The position numbers and the translations under genes were made by a program. The notes under the pieces were generated by a model. The model had not been told where the DNA came from and searched no databases. It saw only the letters and a list, made by a program, of their open reading frames with translations. A DNA stretch of 64,000 bases. Origin: Paraglaciecola sp. 20A4 (GTDB taxonomy: Bacteria; Pseudomonadota; Gammaproteobacteria; Enterobacterales; Alteromonadaceae). Shown in pieces: positions 33,415 through 43,148 of this stretch (the first letter of the stretch is position 1; every line of letters starts with the position of its first letter). Where the stretch lies: contig NZ_WTPY01000020.1 of the NCBI RefSeq assembly GCF_011378905.1, positions 20,257-84,256 on the forward strand. Reading direction: 5' to 3'.

Positions 33415-33876
33415 CTAATAATAATGTACATCTTTTACCCTTCTAGGCCGTGCTGTCGACAAATAGATATCGTAAACACGTTTAAAATCTAACTCTAACT
33501 CAGTGGCGTACAAATCATCACCTACAGGGTAGCTTTTTATGACCCGCGCTCCACGTATCACACCTTGTACTGAACTAGAAAGGCGTTCATCAGACAATAA
33601 AAAATTGGATAACGTTTGGCTACCGTCAACTTTTTGGCCATATACCTGCTCTGTTAGTTCCCTATAGGCATCCAGCTTAGATGCCTTTATCGCCATCAAC
33701 ATTTTAGTTGAATCAGTGCTGCCACTCTGGGCTTTTATGGGCGCATACCCGATGGCAGATAAAACAGGATAACTCTCAGGCTCTACGACTTCCCATTCGA
33801 CCTGTTTATCGAATACAGACGAGCATCCACTAAGTAATATACTCAAGCCTATTAAGGTAAAACATAATCTGTTCAT
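33415..33876 (-). CDS. flgP: FlgP-type outer-membrane lipoprotein
   Basis: From ATG 33876 the protein is 153 residues with lipoprotein signal MNRLCFTLIGLSILLSGC (Cys18). An upstream GTG (33906) would add ten residues before the signal. The body has SAIGYAPIKAQ, KASKLDAYRELTEQVYGQKV and GVIRGARVIKSYPVGDDLY, the LPP20/FlgP pattern. In Vibrio FlgP belongs to the outer-membrane H-ring that stabilises sheathed polar flagella. It converges on flgN and is divergent from flgT. Confidence 0.85.
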   Translation of the reverse strand: MNRLCFTLIGLSILLSGCSSVFDKQVEWEVVEPESYPVLSAIGYAPIKAQSGSTDSTKMLMAIKASKLDAYRELTEQVYGQKVDGSQTLSNFLLSDERLSSSVQGVIRGARVIKSYPVGDDLYATELELDFKRVYDIYLSTARPRRVKDVHYY

Positions 33877-33953
33877 AATCGTTCCAGTGCTACCGAGCTT
33901 AGCCACATAGGCATAAACACCGATCTTTGGTTTTAATTCTATATGTCGTTTGA

Positions 33954-33969
33954 AGCAAGAATTGCACCC
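33954..33969 (-). promoter_or_regulatory. Possible sigma-54 site before flgP
   Basis: Minus strand GGGTGC, AATTC, TTGCT: GG-N10-GC spacing and perfect -12, weak -24. About 80 bp before the flgP ATG. Could be chance. Confidence 0.35.
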
Positions 33970-34155
33970 TTATTTCATACAACCTATGTTTATGTAATTT
34001 AAATATTGTAGTTTTGTCGAGCTAGGTATGAAAAATGCTTATTTGATTGCATAACAAAAATCTGACATCTATTGTTTGATACCATATTTCACTTGCTGAA
34101 TTTATAAATGCTATCAAGTTAATAATAATCGATTAACCTAAACGAGCTAAAAAGT

Positions 34156-35316
34156 ATGCTAAAGCTGGGCCAGACCCTAATATCCCTCATTGCACTTGGA
34201 TTACCGCTACTCTCAATGCCAGTTAACGCTGCTTGGTTCGAAGCTACCGGCCAAGCAGTAATCATAGACGGCAATAAAGCCCTAGCAAAGAAACAAGCAA
34301 CGCAAGAGGCCATTAAACAAGCACTGATGTTTGCTGGCGCCTCGATCACGAGTATTCAAGCGGTATCAAACGGCTTGCTGCAGAATGACCGCTTTGAGAT
34401 CCGCAGTGGTGGTGAAGTCAATGATTTAGAGTTAGTCAATGAGTCGTATCACGATAACTACGTGACCGTGGTTATTCGCGCAGATATATTTGCGCAAGAA
34501 AGTCAGTGTAAGGCGGCACAATACAAAAAGCGTGTGGTAAGTGCTTGGTTTCCTATTCGTGATAGACAGCAAGCCATTGCAGGTGGACTAGGCGAATTTG
34601 GCCAAATCATAAGTGAACATTTCGAGCAGCAGTTTAATGAATCGAGTCGCTTTGCACGCATCAAGCAACGTCAACCTTACTATATTTATCCGAACGGCCC
34701 CAATATCGAAGCAGACATTATTTCTCTTGCCAGAAAAAGTGATAATCAATACGTTCTCATAGGTGAAATAAGCGAACTATCCATTGAACGCTCATCACGG
34801 AATTCATTTTTATTTTGGCAGGACGCCCCCTTGTCACGTAATTTTCATCTAGAACTATTTCTGTTTGACGGCAACAACGCCACTTTACTTAAACAAACGC
34901 GAATGGCTGTAAATAGTCTGTGGGAGTTCGAACTACATCAACAAGTAAGTCCTACAAGTCAACAATTATGGCAATCGCAATTTGGACAGGCCGTGACAAG
35001 CGCATTAGTAGAACAATCAGCCGTAATGGATGAAGCCCTAAACTGCTTACCTACCTACGCGCGTGTATTACAAGTGAATAGCGAGCAGTTAACGGTTAAT
35101 ATCGGCCAACAGGACGGGGTTCAAGTCGGCGATACGTTGACGTTATTCAAACACGCACAATTTTATGATTCAGTGGGAAATTTGCATCAACAATTGAAGC
35201 TTCATCCAAATAACGTCAAGGTGACCCATGTATATAGCGACACAGCGGTGGTTGGCTCAACCACATCGGTCCCATTGGTTAACATTCAAGCAAACGATTT
35301 CGTAGCTCGGCAGTAA
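34156..35316 (+). CDS. flgT: Flagellar H-ring protein FlgT
   Basis: A 386-residue exported protein: Sec signal (MLKLGQTLISLIALGLPLLS), then WFEATGQAVIIDGNKALAKK, the FlgT N-terminal domain, and AIKQALMFAGASITSIQAV. The middle and C-terminal domains follow; the last has a SH3-like VGDTLTLFKHAQFYD. FlgT is needed for H-ring assembly and stator docking in Vibrio. Start ATG 34156 lacks a strong ribosome site. flgO, usually near flgP/flgT, is not visible here. Confidence 0.92.
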   Translation: MLKLGQTLISLIALGLPLLSMPVNAAWFEATGQAVIIDGNKALAKKQATQEAIKQALMFAGASITSIQAVSNGLLQNDRFEIRSGGEVNDLELVNESYHDNYVTVVIRADIFAQESQCKAAQYKKRVVSAWFPIRDRQQAIAGGLGEFGQIISEHFEQQFNESSRFARIKQRQPYYIYPNGPNIEADIISLARKSDNQYVLIGEISELSIERSSRNSFLFWQDAPLSRNFHLELFLFDGNNATLLKQTRMAVNSLWEFELHQQVSPTSQQLWQSQFGQAVTSALVEQSAVMDEALNCLPTYARVLQVNSEQLTVNIGQQDGVQVGDTLTLFKHAQFYDSVGNLHQQLKLHPNNVKVTHVYSDTAVVGSTTSVPLVNIQANDFVARQ

Positions 35317-35367
35317 GCCTTTCATTATGAGTGATGCTGGGCAATAATACGCGCGCTGATAAACGTA

Positions 35368-35442
35368 GTCCCCGTAGTTTAATGGATAAAACGAGCCCCT
35401 CCTAAGGGCTAGATCTTGGTTCGATTCCAGGTGGGGATACCA
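35368..35442 (+). tRNA. tRNA-Arg (anticodon CCT)
   Basis: The 75-nt sequence folds as a full cloverleaf. The acceptor GTCCCCG pairs with TGGGGAT, the anticodon stem is AGCCC/GGGCT with loop CTCCTAA (anticodon CCT, decoding AGG), and the T-arm CTTGG/CCAGG has loop TTCGATT. The 3' CCA is encoded. It lies 51 bp after flgT. tRNA-Arg(CCT) genes are common integration sites, but no integrase or direct repeat of its 3' end is seen in the window. Confidence 0.95.
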
Positions 35443-35750
35443 AATTGCATTATGATTGAAAAATTTTGCAAATCTAAAACCATTCAACACTAATTAATAC
35501 AAGCCACCCAGACAATCCAATTGTCTGTCATCTTTAGCCAAGAAAAATTAAACACGCTATATTAATGTCTGTTGTTTCACTAAAGCACTCAGTGCAACGG
35601 AGTTTTAACATCGCAAGTAAAAATACGGCATTTGTATATTAGGCAGCAGTCCAAATACAGCTTAACTACACAAATAGATAATTTTTTGACTTCAAGCACC
35701 GTCTGCCTTATGAATATTAATCAGGTAATACGCAATACTGTCTCTAATAA
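35443..35750. other. Gene-free stretch after the tRNA
   Basis: About 300 AT-rich bases. No open frame with coding character, no copy of the tRNA 3' end and no obvious terminator for either neighbour. Confidence 0.5.
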
Positions 35751-36563
35751 TTAATTTAAAGAAGGAATGCGGCGCAAGCGTCGAATAAAAATCAACGCTA
35801 ACAACATTATCCAAAGCGAATTCGGCGTAGGCACATACTTTACCTGCTCTACAGCAACCCTTGATAACTCGAATCTTACTGAAGAATCAAAGTTAGTGGT
35901 TAGATTAGAATCAAGGTCGGTAACTTTCTCGTAATATCCGAAACCTCCCGCCCCCGTTTTTCCATTATTGGGTGAACCATCATTAGTCCAAATATATTCT
36001 TGTCGCCAGTCTGGCTGATCTTCGTAAGAACCAGAAACCGGTCCTATATCCGTGAGAAAGTCGTTAATACTATCTGAATAATTGAACGAGAGCGCCTCTT
36101 GGTGATAAAGATCCCCATCGGCCAACATTTCTTGGTAAATTTCAGTATCTGTAAGTGAAATACTATCAGCAACTGGTCTCCCAGATGAAAGGACTCCACT
36201 GTAATGATCTATATACTCGTCTATCAGATAAGACGAGTGTGTTTCATTGAAGTCATTTTCACTTAACAATGAATAGTTACTGCCACCTAGCATCAAAAAT
36301 GATTGCAACGCGCCAGGATTATTATCATTGTGATAATTCCAGTAAGCATCACCTTGTGGGCCTCCACGTGATACTTTTGTAATATCCATTATCATATGGC
36401 CTATAATTTTAGTTCCGATAACGGCTGCAGGATCCCATAACATATCACCGCGATTTTCAACCTCTGTTATTTCGCCTTCAAATGAAAACCTCATTAAAGC
36501 AGCAGAAGCGGAAAATGTAGCAAGCTGAGAAGTAGTAAAAATAGCTAATAATAATTTAGACAT
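35751..36563 (-). CDS. Exported protein with PEP-CTERM-like sorting tail
   Basis: From ATG 36563 (270 residues) the protein has a Sec signal MSKLLLAIFTTSQLATFSAS ending near ASA; an earlier in-frame start at 36581 adds six residues. The body is acidic and rich in Asp, Tyr and Ser with no motif I know. The C-terminus has VPTPNSLWIMLLALIF followed by RRLRR: a short Pro motif, a hydrophobic segment and a basic end, the tripartite PEP-CTERM layout. Such proteins are processed by exosortase and linked to exopolysaccharide. No exosortase gene is in the window. Function unknown. Confidence 0.75.
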   Translation of the reverse strand: MSKLLLAIFTTSQLATFSASAALMRFSFEGEITEVENRGDMLWDPAAVIGTKIIGHMIMDITKVSRGGPQGDAYWNYHNDNNPGALQSFLMLGGSNYSLLSENDFNETHSSYLIDEYIDHYSGVLSSGRPVADSISLTDTEIYQEMLADGDLYHQEALSFNYSDSINDFLTDIGPVSGSYEDQPDWRQEYIWTNDGSPNNGKTGAGGFGYYEKVTDLDSNLTTNFDSSVRFELSRVAVEQVKYVPTPNSLWIMLLALIFIRRLRRIPSLN

Positions 36564-36926
36564 TACAGGTTCCTTGAACACCCTAATTGCTCAAATTTTA
36601 TGCGGTAAACCTCACTTTGAACAGCACTTATTCTTAAGTAGCCTTACCAATTTAATATGACGTTGTGCTTTTCTATAATGAGTAAGACTTTTTATATCAA
36701 TCGTTATTACCCTCAGCACCATTACACACCCTACATGAGATCGTGATAATTTGCGTTGTCTCTCCTAACATTTTAAATACAGCACTCATAACAAAAACAT
36801 CGCAGAAGTTAGCGGATTAACTACAAAATAACGATCACTCAATATCTTTCAGCGCCGCAGTATATTTTAACGATATATTCCACTAACACGGTAAGAGCTA
36901 GTGCATTCAAACACCATTAAGTTATT
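36564..36926. other. Intergenic region between the PEP-CTERM-like gene and the TonB receptor
   Basis: Divergent promoter region. No open frame with coding character. The Fur-like box that follows is listed separately. Confidence 0.45.
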
Positions 36927-36945
36927 GATAATTATTTGCATTACT
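36927..36945. promoter_or_regulatory. Possible Fur box before the TonB receptor
   Basis: GATAATTATTTGCATTACT agrees with the 19-bp Fur consensus at about 13 positions, including the complete first hexamer GATAAT. It lies 80 bp upstream of the receptor ATG. This fits an iron-repressed ferric-citrate-type receptor but the match is moderate. Confidence 0.45.
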
Positions 36946-37025
36946 CTTTTCTTTTACATATTATCTGGCCGCTTTTAACACACTAGATACACCCACAACA
37001 AAAAAGTAACGGATCGGAAACTGAA

Positions 37026-39242
37026 ATGAAAAGAACGCTGCTCGCCACTGCAATTGCTTTAACAATGTTTAATGCCGTCGCACAAGAACATTCTAATAAC
37101 AAAGCCATCGAAACCGTCACTATCTATGGAAATCAACAAAAGGCGCAAGAAGCGACCGGCGCGGCTCAATATATTGGCGAACAAGAGTTAGAAAAATTCA
37201 AATATAGTGATATTCAGCGCATTATTAGACAAGCCCCTGGGGTATCTTTGCAAATAGAGGACGGTTACGGATTACGCCCGAATATTAGTATTCGTGGAGT
37301 CGCAACCGAGCGAAGCGGCCGTATTACCCTTTTAGAAGACAACGTGCTTATCGCACCTGCGCCTTACTCTGCCCCGTCAGCTTATTATTTTCCCACTGCT
37401 GGCCGAATGAGTGCCTTTGAAGTGGTGAAAGGTCCTGCTGCAATTACCCAAGGCCCTTACACCATTGGTGGTGCAATCAATATGATTTCAACGCCTATAC
37501 CCAGCACGCAAGGTGGACAAGTCACTTTAGAAGCAGGCCAAGATGCAACTTATCGCGCCCACGCAACCGTTGGCGGTCAAAATGATAATGGCTTCGGTTA
37601 TTTACTTGAAGCACATCAATGGCAGTCAGACGGTTTTCAAGACATTGACCGCAGCAACAATGACACAGGTTTAGACGTTACCGACCTCACTATGAAGTTG
37701 GCCTATGCACCAAAAGATTCTCGGCATAGTGTTGAGCTAAAATTACAGTACACAGACCAAGATTCAGAACAAAGCTACTTGGGTTTAACGGATGCTGATT
37801 TCGCTAACAATGCCCAGCGTCGTTATGGCTTATCCTCTTTAGATAACATCAGCACTGAACACACTCAAGTGATGTTGAATTACGCATTTCAAATCAACAA
37901 AGACTTAAACTTCACGGCTGTCGCTTACAACAACACGCACGAACGTGATTGGTTTAAAACTGAAGGCATTGATTTAGATGGCAGTGACAACGCCCAAGAT
38001 TTTTCGAGCACTAGTTGGTCAGATGTGGTCAATGCAATTAATACCAACGAGGCCATAGATGACATTAGTGTTAGTCAGTTACAAGGTATTTTGAACGGCA
38101 CTATTGATACAGCAGAAGGCAGTATTCAGCTTCGTTCGAACAATCGAGAATATTATTCTCGGGGGGTTCAATTTGGCTTAAATTTGGATAAACAATTAGG
38201 CGAAGCGAAACACCACATTGAAGTTGGCATTCGTCTTCACCAAGATCAAGAAGACAGACTACAACGCAACAGTACCTACCAACAACTTAATGGCCAACTT
38301 GTATTGAGCGACTTAGGTGAACTGGGCAATGCAGGAAATCGCGTGCAAGACGCCGATGCACTGGCTATTCATGTTTATGACCGTATAACGCTAGGCGACT
38401 GGGTATTTACCCCAGGATTACGTTTTGAAGATATCAGCCAAAGCCGCACTCGTTATACCAATGGTGCAGATAGGGTTTTTCGTGATGATAGGGAAAACGA
38501 CACAACCATTCTGCTACCTGGCTTAGGCGTATTATATAAAGTCGACACTAACTTAAATTTAATTGCAGGCGCACATAAAGGCTTCACTGCACCAAGCAAC
38601 TCACCTGGTGCAAAAGAAGAAGAAGCCGTTAACTACGAACTTGGTTTTCGCTATAACAACAACGTGCTGAACGCCGAGTTAGTTTATTTCCTTAGTGATT
38701 ACGACAACATTGTCGGAGTGTGTACAGCATCGTCTGGCAGTAACTGTGAAATAGGCGATGCATTCAATGGTGATGCAGCAACCGTACAAGGCATTGAGTT
38801 CTTACTCAAAACCGAATTGGGTCAATTCAATGGTATTCGCGTTCCGTTCAACCTAACTTATAGCTATATAGACAGTGAATTCGATACGGATATTTCGGGT
38901 ACTGACTTTTTTGGGGACGTGACCGCAGGTGATAGCATTCCTTACATCCCAGAAAACCAAGGGCAAGTCACCATAGGGTTAGAAGGCGAAAAATGGGCCA
39001 CTTACCTCAATGCCGTTTTTGTAGACGGTGTTTGTACACGTGCGTCTTGTGATGCGTTTGAAGTCACAGACAGCTCATTTATTGTTGATTTATCAGGTTC
39101 GTATAATGTGAATGACAACTTACGTCTGTTTGCTCGAATAGAGAACCTAACCGATCAGGAAAATATTGTTAGTCGTCAACCTTATGGTGCTCGCCCGAAC
39201 AAATCACGCACAGCATCTGTTGGCGTTAGTTACAGCTTCTAG
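37026..39242 (+). CDS. TonB-dependent receptor, FecA-like
   Basis: The 738-residue protein has a Sec signal (MKRTLLATAIALTMFNAVA), a TonB-box-like ETVTIYG near residue 35, and a plug domain (DIQRIIRQAPGVSLQIEDGY, RPNISIRGVATERSGRITLL, PSAYYFPTAGRMSAFEVVKG). The beta-barrel ends SRTASVGVSYSF with terminal Phe. LLEDNVLIAPAPYSAPSAYY is characteristic of Fe(III)-dicitrate receptors (FecA). It lacks the extra N-terminal signalling domain of enteric FecA, and no fecIR pair is adjacent. Four Cys residues in two short segments (about 565-577 and 669-676) may form loop disulfides. It probably imports an iron chelate; citrate is inferred only. Confidence 0.88.
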   Translation: MKRTLLATAIALTMFNAVAQEHSNNKAIETVTIYGNQQKAQEATGAAQYIGEQELEKFKYSDIQRIIRQAPGVSLQIEDGYGLRPNISIRGVATERSGRITLLEDNVLIAPAPYSAPSAYYFPTAGRMSAFEVVKGPAAITQGPYTIGGAINMISTPIPSTQGGQVTLEAGQDATYRAHATVGGQNDNGFGYLLEAHQWQSDGFQDIDRSNNDTGLDVTDLTMKLAYAPKDSRHSVELKLQYTDQDSEQSYLGLTDADFANNAQRRYGLSSLDNISTEHTQVMLNYAFQINKDLNFTAVAYNNTHERDWFKTEGIDLDGSDNAQDFSSTSWSDVVNAINTNEAIDDISVSQLQGILNGTIDTAEGSIQLRSNNREYYSRGVQFGLNLDKQLGEAKHHIEVGIRLHQDQEDRLQRNSTYQQLNGQLVLSDLGELGNAGNRVQDADALAIHVYDRITLGDWVFTPGLRFEDISQSRTRYTNGADRVFRDDRENDTTILLPGLGVLYKVDTNLNLIAGAHKGFTAPSNSPGAKEEEAVNYELGFRYNNNVLNAELVYFLSDYDNIVGVCTASSGSNCEIGDAFNGDAATVQGIEFLLKTELGQFNGIRVPFNLTYSYIDSEFDTDISGTDFFGDVTAGDSIPYIPENQGQVTIGLEGEKWATYLNAVFVDGVCTRASCDAFEVTDSSFIVDLSGSYNVNDNLRLFARIENLTDQENIVSRQPYGARPNKSRTASVGVSYSF

Positions 39243-39535
39243 CTATATTTTTTCGCTATTACTGCTCGCTCTGCAACAGCTTTAATAATGTTGTAGGGCG
39301 ACAATTCGACCTTTCTCAAATAAATCATCAGGTCATTCAACCTGCAGAATGTTCAAGCGCATAGTTAAATAGGTGTTAACTTACATCGATGATCCCCGCA
39401 AAACTGTTGCTAATTGTGTAACGGCGCCTAAATTATCGTTAAATCAAGGTCATATTAAATACTGACTTGGTAATTTTCCCTTAATCAACGTTATAATCGG
39501 CGTGTTATAATTAGCTAGAGGATGTATACAAGGTT

Positions 39536-40312
39536 ATGTCGAACGATAATATTAAAGATGAAATGCCTTCCATGGTTTTGGACAAAGATGATCTCGACTC
39601 TTATCGTCGTACCCGCGGTACCACATCCACCAAAGAATCAACTTCATCTACCAAACCTACACCGCCGCCCGAGCGTAAGACTAAAAACTCCGGCCCATCG
39701 TGGGTAGCATTAATATTTATCATTCTGCTATTGGGCGCAGGTATCGGCTATACGGCGTACACGATTGAACAACAAAAATTAGTGATTGTAGAGGCGCAAA
39801 AACGTATTGCTGATTTAGAAAATAGACTTTCCGCTACCGGAGAGGAAATGGATCAGTCTGCCGTAGCCTTGCAAGTTAAAGTCGGCGAGCTAAGTGCCAA
39901 AACCCAAGACTTGTGGGAGCAAATGGACAAACTTTGGGCATCAGCGTGGCGTAGAAATCAATCTGAAATTAAAGATCTCGAAGTCAGTATGAAGTCGCAA
40001 AAATCAGCATTAGAGCAAAGTATTCAAGCCGTTAAGGGTGAAACCGATGTTAACGCTACAACTGTGGGTTTGTTGCAGGAGCAATTAGACAGCACTAACA
40101 AAACTACTAATAGATTAAGCCAGCTACTAAGCAAGGTTGAGCAAACTGGAATAGACTCAGAACAGCAACTCGCCAGCCTACGAGAAAAACTTATGTCTAC
40201 TGCATTGGCAAGCAATGGCTTAACTGGTCGTTTATTTGAGTTAGAAAAATGGCGAAAAGCCGCTGAGCAGCAACTTAAAGCAAATGCTCAATCTAATATA
40301 ACAACGCCTTAA
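39536..40312 (+). CDS. Single-pass membrane protein with coiled coil, unrecognised
   Basis: 258 residues. Residues 1-54 are polar, Ser/Thr/Pro-rich and probably cytoplasmic. Residues 56-76 (VALIFIILLLGAGIGYTAYT) are one membrane helix. From 78 to 245 there are heptad-like Glu/Gln/Leu/Ala repeats (IADLENRLSATGEEMDQSAV, LREKLMSTAL), giving a long periplasmic coiled coil. The inside-positive N-terminus supports this topology. No family recognised; it may be an envelope scaffold. It is monocistronic and ends at a strong bidirectional terminator. Confidence 0.8.
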   Translation: MSNDNIKDEMPSMVLDKDDLDSYRRTRGTTSTKESTSSTKPTPPPERKTKNSGPSWVALIFIILLLGAGIGYTAYTIEQQKLVIVEAQKRIADLENRLSATGEEMDQSAVALQVKVGELSAKTQDLWEQMDKLWASAWRRNQSEIKDLEVSMKSQKSALEQSIQAVKGETDVNATTVGLLQEQLDSTNKTTNRLSQLLSKVEQTGIDSEQQLASLREKLMSTALASNGLTGRLFELEKWRKAAEQQLKANAQSNITTP

Positions 40313-40337
40313 TCCCTCACGTACCAATGAAATATAG

Positions 40338-40374
40338 ACAGTAAAAAGGAGACCTTTGGTCTCCTTTTTACTGT
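40338..40374. terminator. Bidirectional terminator, perfect 17-bp stem
   Basis: Arms 40338-40354 and 40358-40374 are exact reverse complements with a TTT loop; the outer part of each arm carries A5/T5. It serves both the coiled-coil gene (plus) and the convergent M1 peptidase (minus). Confidence 0.93.
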
Positions 40375-40395
40375 GCTAAGTAAGGTAAAAAATCG

Positions 40396-42297
40396 CTATT
40401 CTACAAAGCCTTCATTGGCTTTAACCGTTAATGGGTGATAACCAGGTTTAGCTTCAGCGAATGCTTTTTTCGCTAGTGCTTTGCCTTTCGGTGTCTGCGA
40501 CAACGCTTTATAAATTGGTTTTACCAACTTGTTACGCCCTATGCTAACCAGATAACTGTGAACTCGAGGTAATGCAGGTTCATACCAATTTTCGACAGCC
40601 ATTAACAACCAGCTATGCGCAATTTCATTATTTTTGCTTTGCGTTAAATTAAAAGCTTGATCCAGCTCATGTAATTGCGCTTGAGATAATGTTTCTGGCA
40701 TGTTGTTAAGGAAGTACAACCATTGATGCACGACCCAGCTATGGGCATCGATATCCTGTGCTTTTATCTCGCCGTTTAGCCATTGATTACGCGCATCGTC
40801 AACCACTTTAAACGCGTTCGAATGCGCTATCGGAGCTCCTTCGGGAATACCAGGTTCGAATATCCACTGATGTATACGTTCTACCGATAATTGATCTGGA
40901 TAATCTTTTAGTAACGTATCGTTTAAATAAGCCAAAAATTGATCGGTAGTGATACTTTGAAAAGCAAAATGCTCGAAGTAATTCAGCAAAAATTTATCAA
41001 AATTAGCACGACCAACTTTCTGCTCTAACTCACGTAAAAATAATGCCCCTTTTTCATAAGGTATATTACTAAAGACCACATCAGGATCTCGACCACGAAG
41101 ATCGATTGCTAAAATTTGATCGTCCTCAGGCAGGCTATCAATGTCGGCTTGCAAGTCTTGGCGGCCTAGAACAGCTTCCATGTTAAATCTGTCGTCGCCG
41201 TAAACCATCTGCATAATGCGATAAGTAAGATAGGTGGTAAACCCCTCATTCAACCATAGGTCGCGCCATGTAGCATTCGTTACCGTGTTACCTGACCATG
41301 AATGCGCAAGCTCATGCGCAATAAGCGAGACTAGACTTTTATCCCCAGCGATAACGGTCGGTGTAATAAATGACAAGCGAGGATTTTCCATTCCACCAAA
41401 GGGAAATGACGGTGGTAAAATCAACAAATCATAACGATCCCAGCGATAAGGTCCGTAGGTTTTTTCGGTCATTTCGAGCATCGATTCAGTATCAGCAAAT
41501 TCATCTGCAGCATCATCAAGTAACGCGGGCTCAGCATATACACCGGTTCGTTTACCCATAGCCTTGAATTTCAAATCGCCCACGGCTAACGCAATTAAGT
41601 AAGCCGGGATAGGCTGAGGCATTGCAAATTCATAAACCCCATCCCGAGCCGTATCAGGATCATTAGCGGCGCTCATTACTGCGAGCAAATCTTTAGGAGT
41701 ATGAATGGTAGCACTATAAGTCACACGTACTTGGGGCGAGTCCTGCAAAGGTATAAAACTGCGCGCATGGATTGCTTGTGACTGAGTGAACAAAAAGGGA
41801 TGCTTTTTACCCGCAGTTTGTGCTGGTGTTAACCATTGAACACCCGATGCCTCTGGTGACGTATGATAGGAAACCGTCACCTTATTAACACCTTCAGGCA
41901 CAGTTATCGAAAGTGGTGCACCTAAAAAAGAGTCTACTTTGCCTAACGTATAAGGTATCGGCATGCCATTGGCTGTTACACTATTAATGGTTAAATCTCG
42001 CGTGTCGAGAATAAGGGTATTAGCCCCTTTTTGCATGCGCTTAACCGTTAATTCCACATCCCCGGAAATAATTTTCTTATCAAAATTAACATCCAAATCT
42101 AATGCTAAATGACTGACGCTAATTTTTTCTGGATTAGAAAATGAATGGTAATCTTTACCTGATTCGATGCTAACGGCAGCATTGGCGATACTGCTTAACT
42201 GGCTATGAGATCCCGTTTTACTGGTGGTTCCTTGCCCCTGACAACCACTCAATGCAAATATGGCTGAAATGGTGGTGGCTAAAATTGCTGACTTCAT
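40396..42297 (-). CDS. M1-family aminopeptidase, lipoprotein, LTA4H-like
   Basis: From ATG 42297 (633 residues) it begins with a lipoprotein signal, MKSAILATTISAIFALSGCQ (Cys19). A longer in-frame start at 42384 lacks a signal, and AGGAA lies properly before 42297. The M1 features are GGMENPRLSF (exopeptidase motif, about 301), the zinc site HELAH at 328-332 and the second zinc ligand in WLNEGFTTY (Glu351). A C-terminal helical LTA4-hydrolase-type domain follows. It probably trims peptides in the periplasm. It is convergent with the coiled-coil gene and divergent from smrA. Confidence 0.92.
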   Translation of the reverse strand: MKSAILATTISAIFALSGCQGQGTTSKTGSHSQLSSIANAAVSIESGKDYHSFSNPEKISVSHLALDLDVNFDKKIISGDVELTVKRMQKGANTLILDTRDLTINSVTANGMPIPYTLGKVDSFLGAPLSITVPEGVNKVTVSYHTSPEASGVQWLTPAQTAGKKHPFLFTQSQAIHARSFIPLQDSPQVRVTYSATIHTPKDLLAVMSAANDPDTARDGVYEFAMPQPIPAYLIALAVGDLKFKAMGKRTGVYAEPALLDDAADEFADTESMLEMTEKTYGPYRWDRYDLLILPPSFPFGGMENPRLSFITPTVIAGDKSLVSLIAHELAHSWSGNTVTNATWRDLWLNEGFTTYLTYRIMQMVYGDDRFNMEAVLGRQDLQADIDSLPEDDQILAIDLRGRDPDVVFSNIPYEKGALFLRELEQKVGRANFDKFLLNYFEHFAFQSITTDQFLAYLNDTLLKDYPDQLSVERIHQWIFEPGIPEGAPIAHSNAFKVVDDARNQWLNGEIKAQDIDAHSWVVHQWLYFLNNMPETLSQAQLHELDQAFNLTQSKNNEIAHSWLLMAVENWYEPALPRVHSYLVSIGRNKLVKPIYKALSQTPKGKALAKKAFAEAKPGYHPLTVKANEGFVE

Positions 42298-42459
42298 TGT
42301 TATTCCTAATGGTTTGTCCACCGTAAATTGTGGCACATTCACCACTGGAACAGAACCTATAGCAATAAGTGTTGTTTGCAACATTTTGTAAATTGAAATT
42401 TAGCGCTGTGCCCTTATATTATTATTTTCAATCACACTAACAATTTGGCGGTGACGAGT

Positions 42460-43065
42460 ATGTTATTGGACGAAAATAATGTTGATGATGACTTTTTGTC
42501 CGCTATGAGCGATGTCACTCCCCTCTCCCCTAGTGACAAAGTCACTATAACCCAAGCAGATAAAACCCTGGCACAGCAACTTAAACGCCAAGCATTAACG
42601 CGACACATTGACCAAGCCAATAATTATTTATCTACTGAAGTGACACGATTCGTTAAGCCAGACGATCTGCTTAGCTTTAAACAGGATGGAGTACAAGCAG
42701 GCGTGTTCAAAAACCTGCGCTTAGGTAAATACGCAATCGAAGGCGTACTCAATTTACAACAGACGAGTTTCGACAAAGCACGCCAACGATTGTTTGACGC
42801 TATTCATAGCAACCAACAAAAAGGTGTTCGCTGCCTATTAATCAAACATGGCCGCGGTGCGCAAAGCAAACCTATTGCGGCTTATTTGAAAAGCCTGGTA
42901 AATCAGTGGCTAGAGCAAATGCCAGAAGTGATCGCGTTTCATAGTGCACAAATTCATCACGGCGGAAATGCATCGTTATATGTATTACTGAAAAAAAGCG
43001 ACCAGCACAAAGCACATAATAAAGAATTACATCGAAAAAATAGTTTGGTTAAAACCAGATTTTAA
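42460..43065 (+). CDS. smrA: Smr-domain protein SmrA
   Basis: From ATG 42460 it has 201 residues. The N-terminal DDDFLSAMSDVTPLSPSDKV is the SmrA leader, followed by GVQAGVFKNLRLGKYAIEGV, and the Smr domain has GVRCLLIKHGRGAQSKPIAA. Upstream TTG and GTG codons are in frame but less likely. Smr domains nick DNA or act on RNA (MutS2 C-terminal relatives). The function of stand-alone SmrA is poorly known. Confidence 0.92.
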   Translation: MLLDENNVDDDFLSAMSDVTPLSPSDKVTITQADKTLAQQLKRQALTRHIDQANNYLSTEVTRFVKPDDLLSFKQDGVQAGVFKNLRLGKYAIEGVLNLQQTSFDKARQRLFDAIHSNQQKGVRCLLIKHGRGAQSKPIAAYLKSLVNQWLEQMPEVIAFHSAQIHHGGNASLYVLLKKSDQHKAHNKELHRKNSLVKTRF

Positions 43066-43148
43066 ATAATAAACTCGTGCGAATGGCAGTCTAGTGCTCA
43101 TGTATAAAAGTATATTACCACCACGGAAATCAACTTGGGATTCGCCGG

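Noticed and set aside
34021-34042. GG-N10-GC sigma-54-like pattern before flgT
   Set aside because: Only the dinucleotide cores match; such patterns arise by chance in a region of this size.
35368-35442. tRNA-Arg as integration site of a genomic island
   Set aside because: No integrase gene and no repeat of the tRNA 3' end was found downstream; the following genes are ordinary.
39268-39299. Hairpin after the TonB receptor
   Set aside because: Stem contains wobble pairs, a 10-base loop and no T-run, so it is not listed as a terminator.
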